Shown in pieces: positions 8,015 to 16,761 of a DNA stretch of 64,000 nucleotides. The notes beneath the pieces were generated by a model. That model saw nothing but the letters and a program-made list of their open reading frames with translations, searched no databases and was not told where the DNA came from. The translations under genes and the position numbers were made by a program. The stretch is taken from NCBI RefSeq assembly GCF_005870025.1, contig NZ_VATA01000015.1:79399-143398 (forward strand), written 5' to 3'. Source of the DNA: Poseidonocella sp. HB161398. GTDB lineage: Bacteria > Pseudomonadota > Alphaproteobacteria > Rhodobacterales > Rhodobacteraceae. The stretch's first letter is position 1. Each line of letters opens with the position of its first letter.

Positions 8015-9667
8015 TCAGGCCTTGGCCTTGTCCCGCGCCTGGTCGCGCAGCACGTATTTCTGGATCTTGCCGGTCGAGGTCTTGGGCAGCTCGGTGAAGA
8101 CGACCGAGCGCGGCGCCTTGAAATGCGCCATGTGGTCCCGGCAGAAGGCGATGACCTCCTCCGCGGTCAGCGTGACCCCGGGCTTCAGCGTGACGAAGGC
8201 GCAGGGCGTCTCGCCCCATTTCTCGTCCGGCTTCGCCACGACCGCGGCCTCCATGATGCCGGGATGCTTGTAGAGCACGTCCTCCACCTCGACCGAGGAG
8301 ATGTTCTCGCCGCCCGAGATGATGATGTCCTTCGAGCGGTCCTTCAGCTCGACATAGCCGTCGGGATGAATGACGCCCAGATCGCCCGAGGCGAACCAGC
8401 CGCCCTTGAAGGCCTTGGCGGTTGCCGAGGGGTTCTTCAGGTAGCCCTTCATCACGTTGTTGCCGCGCATGAAGATCTCGCCCATGGTCTGGCCGTCCGA
8501 GGGGACCGGCTCCAGCGTGTCGGGATCGGCCACCATCAGCCCGTCGAGCGCGACGTTCTTGACCCCCTGGCGCGATTTCAGCCGCGCCTTCGCCTCGGCC
8601 GAGAGCCCGTCCCATTCGTCGCCCTTCCAGGCGCAGACCACCGAGGGCCCGTAGGTCTCGGTCAGGCCGTAGACATGGGTGACCTCGACGCCCATCGCCT
8701 CCATCTTCTCGATGACGGCGGCGGGCGGGCTGGCCCCGGCGGTCATCACCTTCACCTCGTGGGAGAAGTCCTTCAGCTCGTCCGGGGCATTGGCCAGCAG
8801 GTTCAGCACGATCGGCGCGCCGCAGAAATGGCTGACCTTCTCCTCGCGGATCAGCTCGAAGATGCGATCCGCGCGGACCGCGCGCAGGCAGACGCAGACG
8901 CCCGCATTCGCCGCGATCGCCCAGGGAAAGCACCAGCCGTTGCAATGGAACATCGGCAGCGTCCAGAGATAGCGCGAATGCTGCGCCATGCCCCAGGTCA
9001 CGATCATCGAGAGGGCGTTGAGATGCGCGCCGCGGTGGTGGTAGACGACGCCCTTCGGGTCGCCCGTGGTGCCCGAGGTGTAGTTCAGGCTGATCGCGTC
9101 CCATTCGTCGCCGGGAGGGGCCCAGGCGAATTCCGGATCGCCCTCCTCGACCAGCGCGTCATAGCCGATGCTGCCCACCGGCGCGCCGCCCTCGAAGGTC
9201 GGATCGGCGATGTCGATCACCAGCAGATCCGCGGCATGGCCGGTCATCCGCACCGCGCGGGCGGTGACGTCGGCGAATTCGGGATCGACGATCACCGCGC
9301 GGGCCTCGCCATGGTTGAGGATGAAGGCGATCGCCTCGGCATCGAGCCGGGTGTTGATCGTGTTCAGCACCGCCCCGGCCATCGGCACGGCGAAATGCGC
9401 CTCGAACATCTCGGGGATGTTGGCCGCCACGATGGCGACCGTGTCGCCCTTGCCGATCCCGCGCGCGGCAAGCGCCGAGGCCAGCCGGCGGCAGCGCGCA
9501 TAGGTTTCCGACCAGGTGCGCCGCACCGGCCCGTGCACCACCGCCAGGTTGTCGGGATAGATCGCGGCCGTCCGCTCCAGGAAGCTCAGCGGCGTCAGCG
9601 CCGCGTAATTCGCCCCGGTCCTGTCCAGACCCGTCTCGTAGATATTGACTCCGCCCGTTCCGGACAT
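8015..9667 (-). CDS. Acyl-CoA synthetase (AMP-forming), DmdB/fatty-acyl-CoA ligase type
   Basis: This 550-residue ANL-superfamily ligase activates a carboxylic acid to its CoA thioester with ATP. The P-loop motif YTSGTTGDPKG is at residues 196-206, the adenylate motif YGLTETYGP near 335, the hinge GDLGVIHPDGYVELKDRSKDIIISGGENISSVE near 430-460, and the C-terminal catalytic Lys in PKTSTGKIQK at about 534. The overall pattern matches the medium-chain/methylmercaptopropionate-CoA ligase group common in Rhodobacterales. It is the first gene of the operon that continues into livG, livF, the binding protein, livH, livM and an acyl-CoA dehydrogenase, giving a transport-activate-oxidise logic. The substrate cannot be fixed from sequence. 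Confidence 0.88.
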   Translation of the reverse strand: MSGTGGVNIYETGLDRTGANYAALTPLSFLERTAAIYPDNLAVVHGPVRRTWSETYARCRRLASALAARGIGKGDTVAIVAANIPEMFEAHFAVPMAGAVLNTINTRLDAEAIAFILNHGEARAVIVDPEFADVTARAVRMTGHAADLLVIDIADPTFEGGAPVGSIGYDALVEEGDPEFAWAPPGDEWDAISLNYTSGTTGDPKGVVYHHRGAHLNALSMIVTWGMAQHSRYLWTLPMFHCNGWCFPWAIAANAGVCVCLRAVRADRIFELIREEKVSHFCGAPIVLNLLANAPDELKDFSHEVKVMTAGASPPAAVIEKMEAMGVEVTHVYGLTETYGPSVVCAWKGDEWDGLSAEAKARLKSRQGVKNVALDGLMVADPDTLEPVPSDGQTMGEIFMRGNNVMKGYLKNPSATAKAFKGGWFASGDLGVIHPDGYVELKDRSKDIIISGGENISSVEVEDVLYKHPGIMEAAVVAKPDEKWGETPCAFVTLKPGVTLTAEEVIAFCRDHMAHFKAPRSVVFTELPKTSTGKIQKYVLRDQARDKAKA

Positions 9668-9724
9668 CTGTCACCTCCCCGCAGAAATCCCGATTAGGGC
9701 ATGTGTGGCGCGGCGATGTTTCCC

Positions 9725-9742
9725 AAGATTTGCGCAAATCTT
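9725..9742. promoter_or_regulatory. 18-bp perfect palindrome in divergent promoter region
   Basis: AAGATTTGC (9725-9733) is followed immediately by its reverse complement GCAAATCTT (9734-9742), making an uninterrupted dyad. It lies 58 bp upstream of the acyl-CoA synthetase start and 72 bp upstream of the hybrid kinase start, the only AT-rich part of the 146-bp intergenic region. This is the geometry of a dimeric regulator operator controlling one or both genes. The TTTGC/GCAAA core resembles motifs used by short-chain acyl-CoA regulators, but that link is inference. Confidence 0.6.
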
Positions 9743-9813
9743 ACGAATTGTAACGGGGTCTTCGCGGCCGTTAAAAAAGGCCTAGACTGGTCTGACCCGA
9801 GGGAAGAGGGGCG

Positions 9814-11778
9814 ATGTATCACGCGACACAGGCCGATTCCAGCGCTGACGAGCTGTTCCAGGCAGGGCTGGACCATATCGACCAGGGGATCACCATCTTC
9901 GACCGCAACCTGCGGCTGGTCGGCTGGAACCGCCGGTTCCTCGACCTGCTGGGCTTCCCCGAGGACCTGGCCTATCCCGGCGCGCCCTTCGAGATCTTCA
10001 TCCGCCACAATGCCGAGCGCGGCGAATACGGCCCCGGCGATGCCGGCGAGCAGACCCGATTCCGCGTCGAGCGCGCCCGGCTCTTCGAGCCGCATCTCTT
10101 CGAGCGCCAGCGCCCCGACGGGCGCATCCTGCGCGTCGAGGGCGTGCCGATGACCACCGGCGGCTTCGTCACCGTCTATACCGACATCACCAACGAGAAG
10201 AGCCGCGAGGTGGTGCAGGAGCACCTGATCCGCGAGCGGACCGCGGCGCTGCGGCTGAGCGAGGAGCGGCTGCGGCTGATCGCCGACGAGGTGCCCGCGG
10301 GCATCGCCCAGGTGGGCAGCGACATGCGCGTCAGCTTCGCCAATATCCGCTTCGCCCGCGCCTACGGCCTGTCGCCGACCGAGATCCTGGGCAAGAGCTG
10401 CGCCGACATCCTCAAGCCCGAGACGCTCAGCTTCTCGCGGCCCTATTTCGAGCAGGCGCGCCAGGGCATCCCGGTCGATTACGAGATGACCGTCACCCTG
10501 CCCTCGGGCCGGGTGATCGAGATCCGCACCTTCCTGCGCCCCGACCGCCCCGGCGACGGCACGCCCTGCGGCTTCTACCTGCTGTCGGTCGACATCACCC
10601 GGCTGAAGAAGGCGACCGCCGCGGCGCTGCAGGCGCAGAAGATGGATGCGCTCGGCCAGCTCTCCTCGGGGATCGCGCATGATTTCAACAACCTGCTAAC
10701 GGTCATCATCGGCAATCTGGTGCCGCTCTGCGACCGGCTGGGCGACAGCGAGATCACCCGCGAGCTGGCGCAGCCCGCGCTTGCCGCCGCGCGGCGGGGG
10801 GCGAATTTCACCCGGCGGCTGCTGGCGGTCGCGCGGCGCCAGGCGCTGCAGCCCTCGGCGGTCGATGTCGAGGACGCGATCGGCCAGCTCGTCAAGCTGC
10901 TGCGCCCGTCCCTGCCCGACAATGTCGAGCTCTCCACCCGGCTGCGCGGCGGATCGAAGCCCGCCTTCGTCGATCCCGGCCAGCTGGAAATGGCGCTCTT
11001 GAATCTCGCGATCAACGCCCGTGACGCGCTGAAGGAGGGCGGGCGGATCGAGCTGTCGACCATGCATCACCGGCTGGGCCCGGCCGAGGCGGAGCCCCTG
11101 AAGCTGCGCCCGGGCGACTATGTCCGCGTCTCGGTGGCCGATGACGGCCCTGGCATGCCGGCCGCCACCGCCGCCCGCGCCTTCGAGCCGTTCTTCTCCA
11201 CCAAGACCGATGGCGGCGGCTCGGGGCTGGGGCTGGCAATGGTCTACGGCTTCGTCCGCCAGTCCGAGGGGGCGATCCAGCTCGACACTTCCGAGGGCGG
11301 CGGCACGCGCTTCGACATCTTCCTGCCCGCCGCGCTGCGCGACGCGCCGCCGCCCGAGGGCGCCGAGGACGAGATCCTGCTCAGCGGCGAGGCGCCGGGG
11401 CTGGCGCTGCTGGTGGAGGACAATCCCGAAGTGCGCCGGGTGATCCGCCGCCAGATCGCCGATCTGGGCTATCCGATCATCGAGGCGGCCTCGGCCGAGG
11501 AGGCGGAGGAGACGCTGGACGCGGTCTCGGACATCCATCTGGTCGTCACTGACGTGGCGATGCCCGGCGGCATGGACGGGCGCGAACTGGCCGCGCGGAT
11601 CCGCGCCGCGCGCCCGGGCATTGCGGTCATCGTCATGACCGGCCATAGCGAAGTGCCTTCGACCGAGACCGGCGCCGCGGCGATTCCCTTCCTGAGGAAG
11701 CCCTTCGAACGCCCCGCGCTTGCCGCCGCCATCGCGGCCGAGGCCGCCCGCATCGCCTGCCTGGAGGAGAAGGCCTGA
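9814..11778 (+). CDS. PAS-containing hybrid sensor histidine kinase with receiver domain
   Basis: This 654-residue, apparently soluble kinase has no membrane segment. The domain order is a PAS-like domain (residues ~15-130, GLDHIDQGITIFDRNLRLVGWN), a second PAS (~150-265, IADEVPAGIAQVGSDMRVSFAN), and a HisKA with the phospho-acceptor His at about 289 in IAHDFNN. A HATPase_c follows (NARDAL, DDGPGMP, GSGLGLAMVYG, ~385-500), then a C-terminal receiver with Asp at about 580 in VVTDVAMPGG. This is the common PAS_7/PAS_4 hybrid kinase layout. Its stop overlaps the start of an OmpR-type regulator by 1 bp (TGATG), the likely output partner. The preceding SD-like AGGGAAGAGGGG supports the start. Signal unknown. 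Confidence 0.92.
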   Translation: MYHATQADSSADELFQAGLDHIDQGITIFDRNLRLVGWNRRFLDLLGFPEDLAYPGAPFEIFIRHNAERGEYGPGDAGEQTRFRVERARLFEPHLFERQRPDGRILRVEGVPMTTGGFVTVYTDITNEKSREVVQEHLIRERTAALRLSEERLRLIADEVPAGIAQVGSDMRVSFANIRFARAYGLSPTEILGKSCADILKPETLSFSRPYFEQARQGIPVDYEMTVTLPSGRVIEIRTFLRPDRPGDGTPCGFYLLSVDITRLKKATAAALQAQKMDALGQLSSGIAHDFNNLLTVIIGNLVPLCDRLGDSEITRELAQPALAAARRGANFTRRLLAVARRQALQPSAVDVEDAIGQLVKLLRPSLPDNVELSTRLRGGSKPAFVDPGQLEMALLNLAINARDALKEGGRIELSTMHHRLGPAEAEPLKLRPGDYVRVSVADDGPGMPAATAARAFEPFFSTKTDGGGSGLGLAMVYGFVRQSEGAIQLDTSEGGGTRFDIFLPAALRDAPPPEGAEDEILLSGEAPGLALLVEDNPEVRRVIRRQIADLGYPIIEAASAEEAEETLDAVSDIHLVVTDVAMPGGMDGRELAARIRAARPGIAVIVMTGHSEVPSTETGAAAIPFLRKPFERPALAAAIAAEAARIACLEEKA

Positions 11779-12512
11779 TGGCCCAGCTGGTATTCCTGCT
11801 CGAGGACGACGCCGATGTCGCCGCCGTGCTGCGCCGTTCGCTCGAAGAGCACGGCTTCGAGGTGGAGCGCTTCGCCCGCCGCGCCGATATCGTCGCCCGG
11901 CTCGGCCGCGTGCGCCCCGATGTCTGCCTGGTCGATCTCGGCCTGCCCGACGGCGACGGGCTGAGCGTCGTCGGCCATCTGATGCGCGACCTCTCGATCC
12001 CGACGATCATCGTCTCGGGGCGCGGCGAGGTCACCGACCGCGTGGTCGGGCTGGAGCTCGGCGCCGACGACTACCTGGTCAAGCCCGTCGAGCCGCGCGA
12101 GCTGGTGGCGCGGGTCCGCTCGCTCCTGCGCCGCGCGGCCGCCGCCCAGGCGCCCGACCGCACCCGCCAGGTCGCCCGCTTCGACGGCTGGATCGCCGAT
12201 TTCAGCGCCTGCACTCTGACCGATCCGGGCGGCAGCACGGCCTCGCTCTCGGCGGCGGAGGCCTCCTTGCTGCGCGCCTTCGTCCATGCCGCGGGCCGGG
12301 TGCTGAGCCGCCGCTTCCTGCTGGATATCGAGGGGCCCTCGGATCTGGAGACCTTCGACCGGGCGATGGATGTGCGCATCTCTCGGCTGCGCCGCAAGCT
12401 CGGCGACGACCCCAAGAAACCGCGCGCGATCAAGACGGTCTACGGCGCCGGCTATGTCTTCACCCCGCGGGTCGAATGGCTGCAGGGCGCGGCCCAGACC
12501 GAGGCACCGTGA
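11778..12512 (+). CDS. OmpR/PhoB-family response regulator
   Basis: This 244-residue regulator has an N-terminal receiver (acidic pair EDD at 9-11, phospho-acceptor Asp at 53 in CLVDLGLPDGDG, a conserved Lys in DYLVKPVEPRELVARV near 95). A C-terminal winged-helix DNA-binding domain ends with RRKLGDDPKKPRAIKTVYGAGYVF. It overlaps the upstream hybrid kinase by one base, so the pair is translationally coupled and forms a phosphorelay (His289, Asp580 in the kinase, then Asp53 here). The target genes are not evident. The divergent acyl-CoA operon and the following siderophore genes are the nearest candidates. Confidence 0.92.
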   Translation: MAQLVFLLEDDADVAAVLRRSLEEHGFEVERFARRADIVARLGRVRPDVCLVDLGLPDGDGLSVVGHLMRDLSIPTIIVSGRGEVTDRVVGLELGADDYLVKPVEPRELVARVRSLLRRAAAAQAPDRTRQVARFDGWIADFSACTLTDPGGSTASLSAAEASLLRAFVHAAGRVLSRRFLLDIEGPSDLETFDRAMDVRISRLRRKLGDDPKKPRAIKTVYGAGYVFTPRVEWLQGAAQTEAP

Positions 12513-12569
12513 CGCGGTCGCAGGTATTTGATCGAAACAGTCGGAATTAGCCTGTACTCTCCATCGGGT

Positions 12570-12584
12570 TGACCCTAGTGATCA
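12570..12584. promoter_or_regulatory. Possible Iron-Rhodo (RirA-type) box
   Basis: TGA (12570-12572), nine bases, then TCA (12582-12584) matches the TGA-N9-TCA pattern reported for RirA-type iron control in alphaproteobacteria. It lies 62 bp upstream of the siderophore binding-protein start. Six fixed bases are weak evidence, so the position is the main support. Confidence 0.35.
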
Positions 12585-12645
12585 CGGAAAAAGGAGCCAG
12601 CCGCCGCAAGCTCTCGTGATGTCCCCGCTTTCCAGGAGCCTGCCC

Positions 12646-13557
12646 ATGGAGATCCTCCCCTCTCTTGCCGTCTTCGGCCTTGCGGCGCTCGCCGCCTCTG
12701 CCGCCGCTGCCGACCCGCTGAGCATCGACACCGCGCGCGGTCCGGTGGAGCTCGACGGCCGTCCCGCCGTCATCGCCGCCTATGACACGGCCGCCATCGA
12801 CACGCTCGAGGCGCTCGGCGTCGAGATCGCGGGCGCGCCCGATCCGCTGCTCGTGCCCTATCTGCAGGATGTGGTGGCCGAAGCGGAAGGCGTCGGCACG
12901 CTCTTCGAGCCCGACCTGGAGAAGCTGGCGCAGCTCGCGCCCGACCTGATCATCGTCGGCGGCCGCTCCGCGGCGCAGCTCGACTCGGTGGCGCGCGTCG
13001 CCCCGGCGATCGACATGACCATCCCGACGGAGAACCTGGTCGAGACCGCGCTGGCGCGGGTCGAAGCCTATGGCGCGCTGACCGGCCACGAGGCCGAGGC
13101 CGAGGCGCTGGAAGGCGAGCTGCAGGCCAAGCTGGCCGCCGCGCGGGCCGCGGTCGAGGGCAAGGGCAACGGGCTGGTGATCCTGACCAACGGGCCGAAG
13201 ATCTCGGCCTATGGCGCGGGCTCGCGCTTCGGCTGGGTCCATTCCGCCGTCGGCCTGCCGGAAGCGCGCGAAGGGCTCTCCACCCAGACCCATGGCGAGG
13301 CGGTCTCCTTCGAGTTCATCGCCGAGGTGAACCCCGACTGGCTGCTGGTCGTCGACCGCGGCGCGGCGATCGGCGCCGAGGGCGAGAGCGCGGCACAGAC
13401 GCTGGACAACGCGCTGGTGCGCGAGACCACCGCCTGGAAGACCGGCCAGGTCGTCTACCTGGACCCGGCGCGCATGTACATCGCGGGCGGCGGCGTGCAG
13501 GCGCTGGACGGCGTGCTCGACCAGATCGAGCAGGCCTTCGACGCAGCCGACAGCTGA
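12646..13557 (+). CDS. Siderophore ABC transporter substrate-binding protein (FatB/CeuE/YclQ type)
   Basis: This 303-residue periplasmic type III binding protein delivers an iron chelate to the permeases encoded next. I place the start at 12646 because AGGAG precedes it by 7 nt and it begins a signal peptide (MEILPSLAVFGLAALAASAAAA); in-frame GTG/ATG codons 27-30 bp upstream lack this. Family features are RPAVIAAYDTAAIDTLEALGV, FEPDLEKLAQLAPDLIIVGGRSA (~85-110), and the C-terminal lobe with FEFIAEVNPDWLLVVDRGAAIG and VVYLDPARMYIAGGGVQAL. It is the first of four tightly packed genes forming a complete siderophore importer. The siderophore is unknown; catecholate or carboxylate chelates are typical for this group. 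Confidence 0.9.
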   Translation: MEILPSLAVFGLAALAASAAAADPLSIDTARGPVELDGRPAVIAAYDTAAIDTLEALGVEIAGAPDPLLVPYLQDVVAEAEGVGTLFEPDLEKLAQLAPDLIIVGGRSAAQLDSVARVAPAIDMTIPTENLVETALARVEAYGALTGHEAEAEALEGELQAKLAAARAAVEGKGNGLVILTNGPKISAYGAGSRFGWVHSAVGLPEAREGLSTQTHGEAVSFEFIAEVNPDWLLVVDRGAAIGAEGESAAQTLDNALVRETTAWKTGQVVYLDPARMYIAGGGVQALDGVLDQIEQAFDAADS

Positions 13558-13578
13558 TCCCGGCCTCTAGCCGCCGCC

Positions 13579-14535
13579 ATGAGCCGTCCCCTCCTCCTGA
13601 CCTGCCTCGCGCTTGCGGGGCTGGTCCTCGCCTCGGTGTCGATCGGGGCCGCCTCCGTCTCTCCCTGGCACCTGCTGAGCGATCCCGAAGGCACGAAGCT
13701 GCTGTTCCTGAGCCGCTTGCCGCGCACCGCCGCGGCCATGCTCTCGGGCGCCTCGATGGCGGTCGCGGGCGTGATCATGCAGCTCCTGGTGCGCAACCGC
13801 TTCGTCGAGCCCTCGACCACCGGCACGGTGGAGGCGGCGATGCTGGGGCTCCTGGCCGTGACCATGCTGGCCCCGGGCGTGCCGATCCTCGGCAAGATGG
13901 GCATCTCCGCGGCCGCGGCGCTTCTCGGCATGGCGGGCTTCCTGGCGCTGATCCGGCGCCTGCCCCCCGAAGAGCCGCTGATGGTCCCGCTGGTCGGCAT
14001 CATCTATAGCGGCATCATCGGCGCGGGCACGACCTTCGTCGCCTACCAGGCCGACCTGCTGCAATACCTGGGCACCTGGATGAACGGCGAGTTCTCGGGC
14101 GTGCTCGCCGGGCGCTACGAACTGCTGTGGCTCGCGGGGCTCGTCGCCGGGCTGGCCTATCTCTATGCCGACCGCTTCACCATCGCCGGGCTGGGCGAGA
14201 CCGCCAGCATCGGGCTGGGGCTGAACTACGCCCAGACGCTGTGGATCGGGCTCGTGACTGTCTCGGTCGTCACCGCCATGGTCGTCGTGACCGTCGGCGC
14301 CGTGCCGTTCGTCGGGCTCGTGGTGCCCAATATCGTGGCGCGGATCATGGGAGACAACCTGCGCGCCTCGCTGCCCGTGATGGCCGGGATGGGCGCCGGG
14401 CTGGTGCTGGCCTCCGACGTGCTGGGCCGGATCCTGCGCTTCCCCTACGAAATCCCCGCCGGGACGATCTTCGGCGCCGTCGGCGCGGCGGTCTTCCTGT
14501 GGCTCCTGCTGGGACCCAAGCGCCGTGCCCGATAG
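13579..14535 (+). CDS. Siderophore ABC transporter permease (FecCD family, first subunit)
   Basis: This 318-residue, highly hydrophobic BtuC/FecCD-family permease starts 21 bp after the binding-protein gene. Its signature elements are FLSRLPRTAAAMLSGASMAVAGVIMQLLVRNRFVEPSTTG near residues 35-75, the conserved RLPR-G-A-Q helix region. Near the C-terminus is VGAVPFVGLVVPNIVARIMGDN, the P-loop-contacting helix. The last 11 bp overlap the next permease gene, which starts with GTG, so the two subunits are probably made in fixed ratio. They should form a heterodimer in the inner membrane. Confidence 0.92.
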   Translation: MSRPLLLTCLALAGLVLASVSIGAASVSPWHLLSDPEGTKLLFLSRLPRTAAAMLSGASMAVAGVIMQLLVRNRFVEPSTTGTVEAAMLGLLAVTMLAPGVPILGKMGISAAAALLGMAGFLALIRRLPPEEPLMVPLVGIIYSGIIGAGTTFVAYQADLLQYLGTWMNGEFSGVLAGRYELLWLAGLVAGLAYLYADRFTIAGLGETASIGLGLNYAQTLWIGLVTVSVVTAMVVVTVGAVPFVGLVVPNIVARIMGDNLRASLPVMAGMGAGLVLASDVLGRILRFPYEIPAGTIFGAVGAAVFLWLLLGPKRRAR

Positions 14536-15469
14536 ACGCCTGACGATCCTGGGCCTCGGCCTTCTGGCGGCCTGCGCCTTCTTCCTGTTCTGGGGGCTGA
14601 AGGGCCCCGCCGGCTTCATCCTGGAGCTGCGCGCGACCAAGCTCGCCGCGCTCCTACTCGTCGGCGCGGCGGTGGGCATCTCGACGGTGGTGTTCCAGAC
14701 GGTCACCGGCAACCGCATCCTGACGCCCTCGATCATGGGCTTCGACTCGCTCTTCCTGCTGGTGCAGAGCCTGATGGTGCTGACGATGGGCGGGCTCGGC
14801 TACGTGATGACCGACGGGCCGGCGAAGTTCCTGCTCGATACCGGGCTGATGATGGCCGCCTCGCTGATGCTGTTCACGCTGCTGATGGGGCGCGGCCGCG
14901 GCGACCTGCACCGGATGATCCTGGCGGGCGTCATCATCGGCCTCTTCTTCCGCTCGATGACCGCCTTCGTGCTGCGGCTGATCGATCCCAGCGAGTTCTC
15001 CGTCGTCCAGCAGGTGATGTTCGCCAGCTTCGGCGCGGTCGACACCACGCAGCTCGCCATCGCCGCCGTGCTGTTCCTCGCCGTCTTCGCCGCGATCTGG
15101 AAGCTGGCCCCTGCCCTCGACATCGTCGCGCTCGGCCGCGACAGCGCGGTCGGGCTGGGGCTGCGCTATGACCGATTGGCAATGGTCCTGCTGCTGCTGG
15201 TCTCGGCGCTGGTGGCGGTCTCGACCGCGCTGGTCGGGCCGATCAGCTTCCTCGGGCTCCTCGTCGCGGCGCTGGCCCATGAGGTCGTGAAGACGCCGCG
15301 CCATGTGCTGCTGCTGCCGGCCGCGGCGCTGATCGCCGGGCTGGTGCTGGTGATCGGCCAGGGCGTCTTCGAGCGCCTGCTGGGCCTGCAATCCACGCTC
15401 GCCGTCATCATCGAGTTCTTCGGCGGGCTCCTCTTCCTCTATCTCGTCATGGGAGGCCGCCGCCGATGA
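14525..15469 (+). CDS. Siderophore ABC transporter permease (FecCD family, second subunit)
   Basis: This 314-residue FecCD-family permease uses a GTG start inside the 3' end of the first permease gene. It has the usual multiple hydrophobic helices. The family motif is ELRATKLAALLLVGAAVGISTVVFQTVTGNRILTPSIMG in the N-terminal third, and VGPISFLGLLVAALAHEV is the C-terminal coupling region. The stop overlaps the ATPase start (ATGA). Asymmetric permease pairs of this sort are typical of the FatCD/YclNO-type systems rather than FhuB fusions. Confidence 0.92.
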   Translation: MPDRRLTILGLGLLAACAFFLFWGLKGPAGFILELRATKLAALLLVGAAVGISTVVFQTVTGNRILTPSIMGFDSLFLLVQSLMVLTMGGLGYVMTDGPAKFLLDTGLMMAASLMLFTLLMGRGRGDLHRMILAGVIIGLFFRSMTAFVLRLIDPSEFSVVQQVMFASFGAVDTTQLAIAAVLFLAVFAAIWKLAPALDIVALGRDSAVGLGLRYDRLAMVLLLLVSALVAVSTALVGPISFLGLLVAALAHEVVKTPRHVLLLPAAALIAGLVLVIGQGVFERLLGLQSTLAVIIEFFGGLLFLYLVMGGRRR

Positions 15470-16224
15470 TCACCGTCCGCAATCTCAGCCACCGGATCGG
15501 CAGCGCGGAGATCCTGCACGATCTGAGCCTCGATTTCCCGAAGGACGGGATCACCGCCATCATCGGCCCGAACGGCGCGGGGAAATCGACGCTGATGGGG
15601 CTGATGGCGCGGCTGGTGCCGATCCAGACCGGCAAGGTGGAGATCGACGGCCATTGCGTGGCGAAGACGCGGACCGAGGCGCTGGCCCGGCGCATGGCGA
15701 TCGTCACCCAGCGGGTCGGCGTGGCCAGCCGGCTGCGGGTCGGCGACCTGGTGGGCTTCGGCCGCTGGCCGCATCACCATGGGCGGCCGCGGGACGAGGA
15801 CCATGCCGCGGTGGAGCGCGCGCTTGCCGCCTTCGACCTGACGGAGCTGCGCGACCGCTTCCTCGACGAGCTCTCCGGCGGGCAGAACCAGCGCGCCTTC
15901 ATCGCCATGGGGCTGGCGCAGGAGACCGACTGGCTGCTGCTTGACGAGCCCTTGAACAATCTCGACATGTACCATGCCCGCGCGCTGATGGCGCGGATCC
16001 ACGCGCTCAGCCGCGAGGGCGGGCGTTCGGTCGTGATGGTGGTCCATGACATCAACTACGCCGCCGCCTGGGCCGACCATATCGTCGCGCTGGAGAACGG
16101 GCGGCTGGCCTTCGAGGGCGCGCCGCGCGAGGTGCTGACCGCCGAACGGCTGTCGCGCCTCTTCGGCATGGAGATCGGCGTGGAGGAGATCGGCGGCCGC
16201 CCGACTGTCCTCCACCACGCCTGA
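15466..16224 (+). CDS. Siderophore ABC transporter ATP-binding protein
   Basis: This 252-residue ATPase has all motifs intact: Walker A GPNGAGKST (~31-39), Q-loop VTQRVGV, signature LSGGQNQRAFIAMGLAQ, Walker B WLLLDEPLNNLD, and H-loop VVHDINYAA. It overlaps the second permease gene by 4 bp and ends the siderophore operon, energising uptake of ferric siderophore. The C-terminal segment LFGMEIGVEEIGGRPTVLHHA matches FepC/YclP-like proteins. Convergent transcription from the cytochrome b561 gene begins only 5 bp away, so any terminator would have to lie within coding sequence. Confidence 0.93.
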   Translation: MITVRNLSHRIGSAEILHDLSLDFPKDGITAIIGPNGAGKSTLMGLMARLVPIQTGKVEIDGHCVAKTRTEALARRMAIVTQRVGVASRLRVGDLVGFGRWPHHHGRPRDEDHAAVERALAAFDLTELRDRFLDELSGGQNQRAFIAMGLAQETDWLLLDEPLNNLDMYHARALMARIHALSREGGRSVVMVVHDINYAAAWADHIVALENGRLAFEGAPREVLTAERLSRLFGMEIGVEEIGGRPTVLHHA

Positions 16225-16229
16225 GGGGC

Positions 16230-16718
16230 TCAGCGCATCCGCGCCAGGACGTCGGTCTTCCACCAGAACTGGTGCACCAGCGCCGCGGCCACATGCAGGA
16301 TGACAAGCGCCATCAAGAGGTTGGTCAGCGTCTCGTGCAGCCCGGCGGCCGGTCCGATCTGGCCGAACCAGGCGGCGAGCCCGGTCAGCGGCAGCACGAA
16401 GAGCAGCACGTAGATCGCCGCATGCGCGATCTTCGAGGCGAGCCTGGCAAGCGCCGGTTCGGCCTCGGGCTCGGCCGGGCTGCCATGGCTCAGCCGCAGG
16501 ACCAGCCGCCAGGCGGCCAGCGCGAGGACGAGGATACCGATGGCGATATGCAGGACCGGCACCGCCGAGTAGCTGGCCGTGCCGGTTTCCATCAGCTGGT
16601 GGAAGGGGCGGCCCATGCCGTCGAAAAGGAAGTACTGCGCGGCGAGCAGCACGACCACCGCCCAGTGAAGCGCCTTCTGCGTGACCGTGAAGCGCTCGGC
16701 TTGCTTGAAGAAATCCAT
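16230..16718 (-). CDS. Cytochrome b561 family protein
   Basis: This 162-residue di-heme b-type cytochrome of the inner membrane has four predicted transmembrane helices and conserved His ligands in QKALHWAVVV, VLHIAIGILV, KIAHAAIYVL and LVILHVAAALVHQFWWKTD. Bacterial members of this group move electrons from quinol to periplasmic acceptors or superoxide. The ATG at 16718 follows a GGAGACGG ribosome site. The reading frame continues upstream without family similarity, so I excluded that part. A strong stem-loop separates it from the upstream catabolic cluster, so it is probably a separate transcriptional unit. The convergent siderophore operon hints at ferric reduction, which is only inference. 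Confidence 0.88.
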   Translation of the reverse strand: MDFFKQAERFTVTQKALHWAVVVLLAAQYFLFDGMGRPFHQLMETGTASYSAVPVLHIAIGILVLALAAWRLVLRLSHGSPAEPEAEPALARLASKIAHAAIYVLLFVLPLTGLAAWFGQIGPAAGLHETLTNLLMALVILHVAAALVHQFWWKTDVLARMR

Positions 16719-16761
16719 GTCCGTCTCCGGGGTTGGCAAACGTCTATGGATGTCTAACGTG

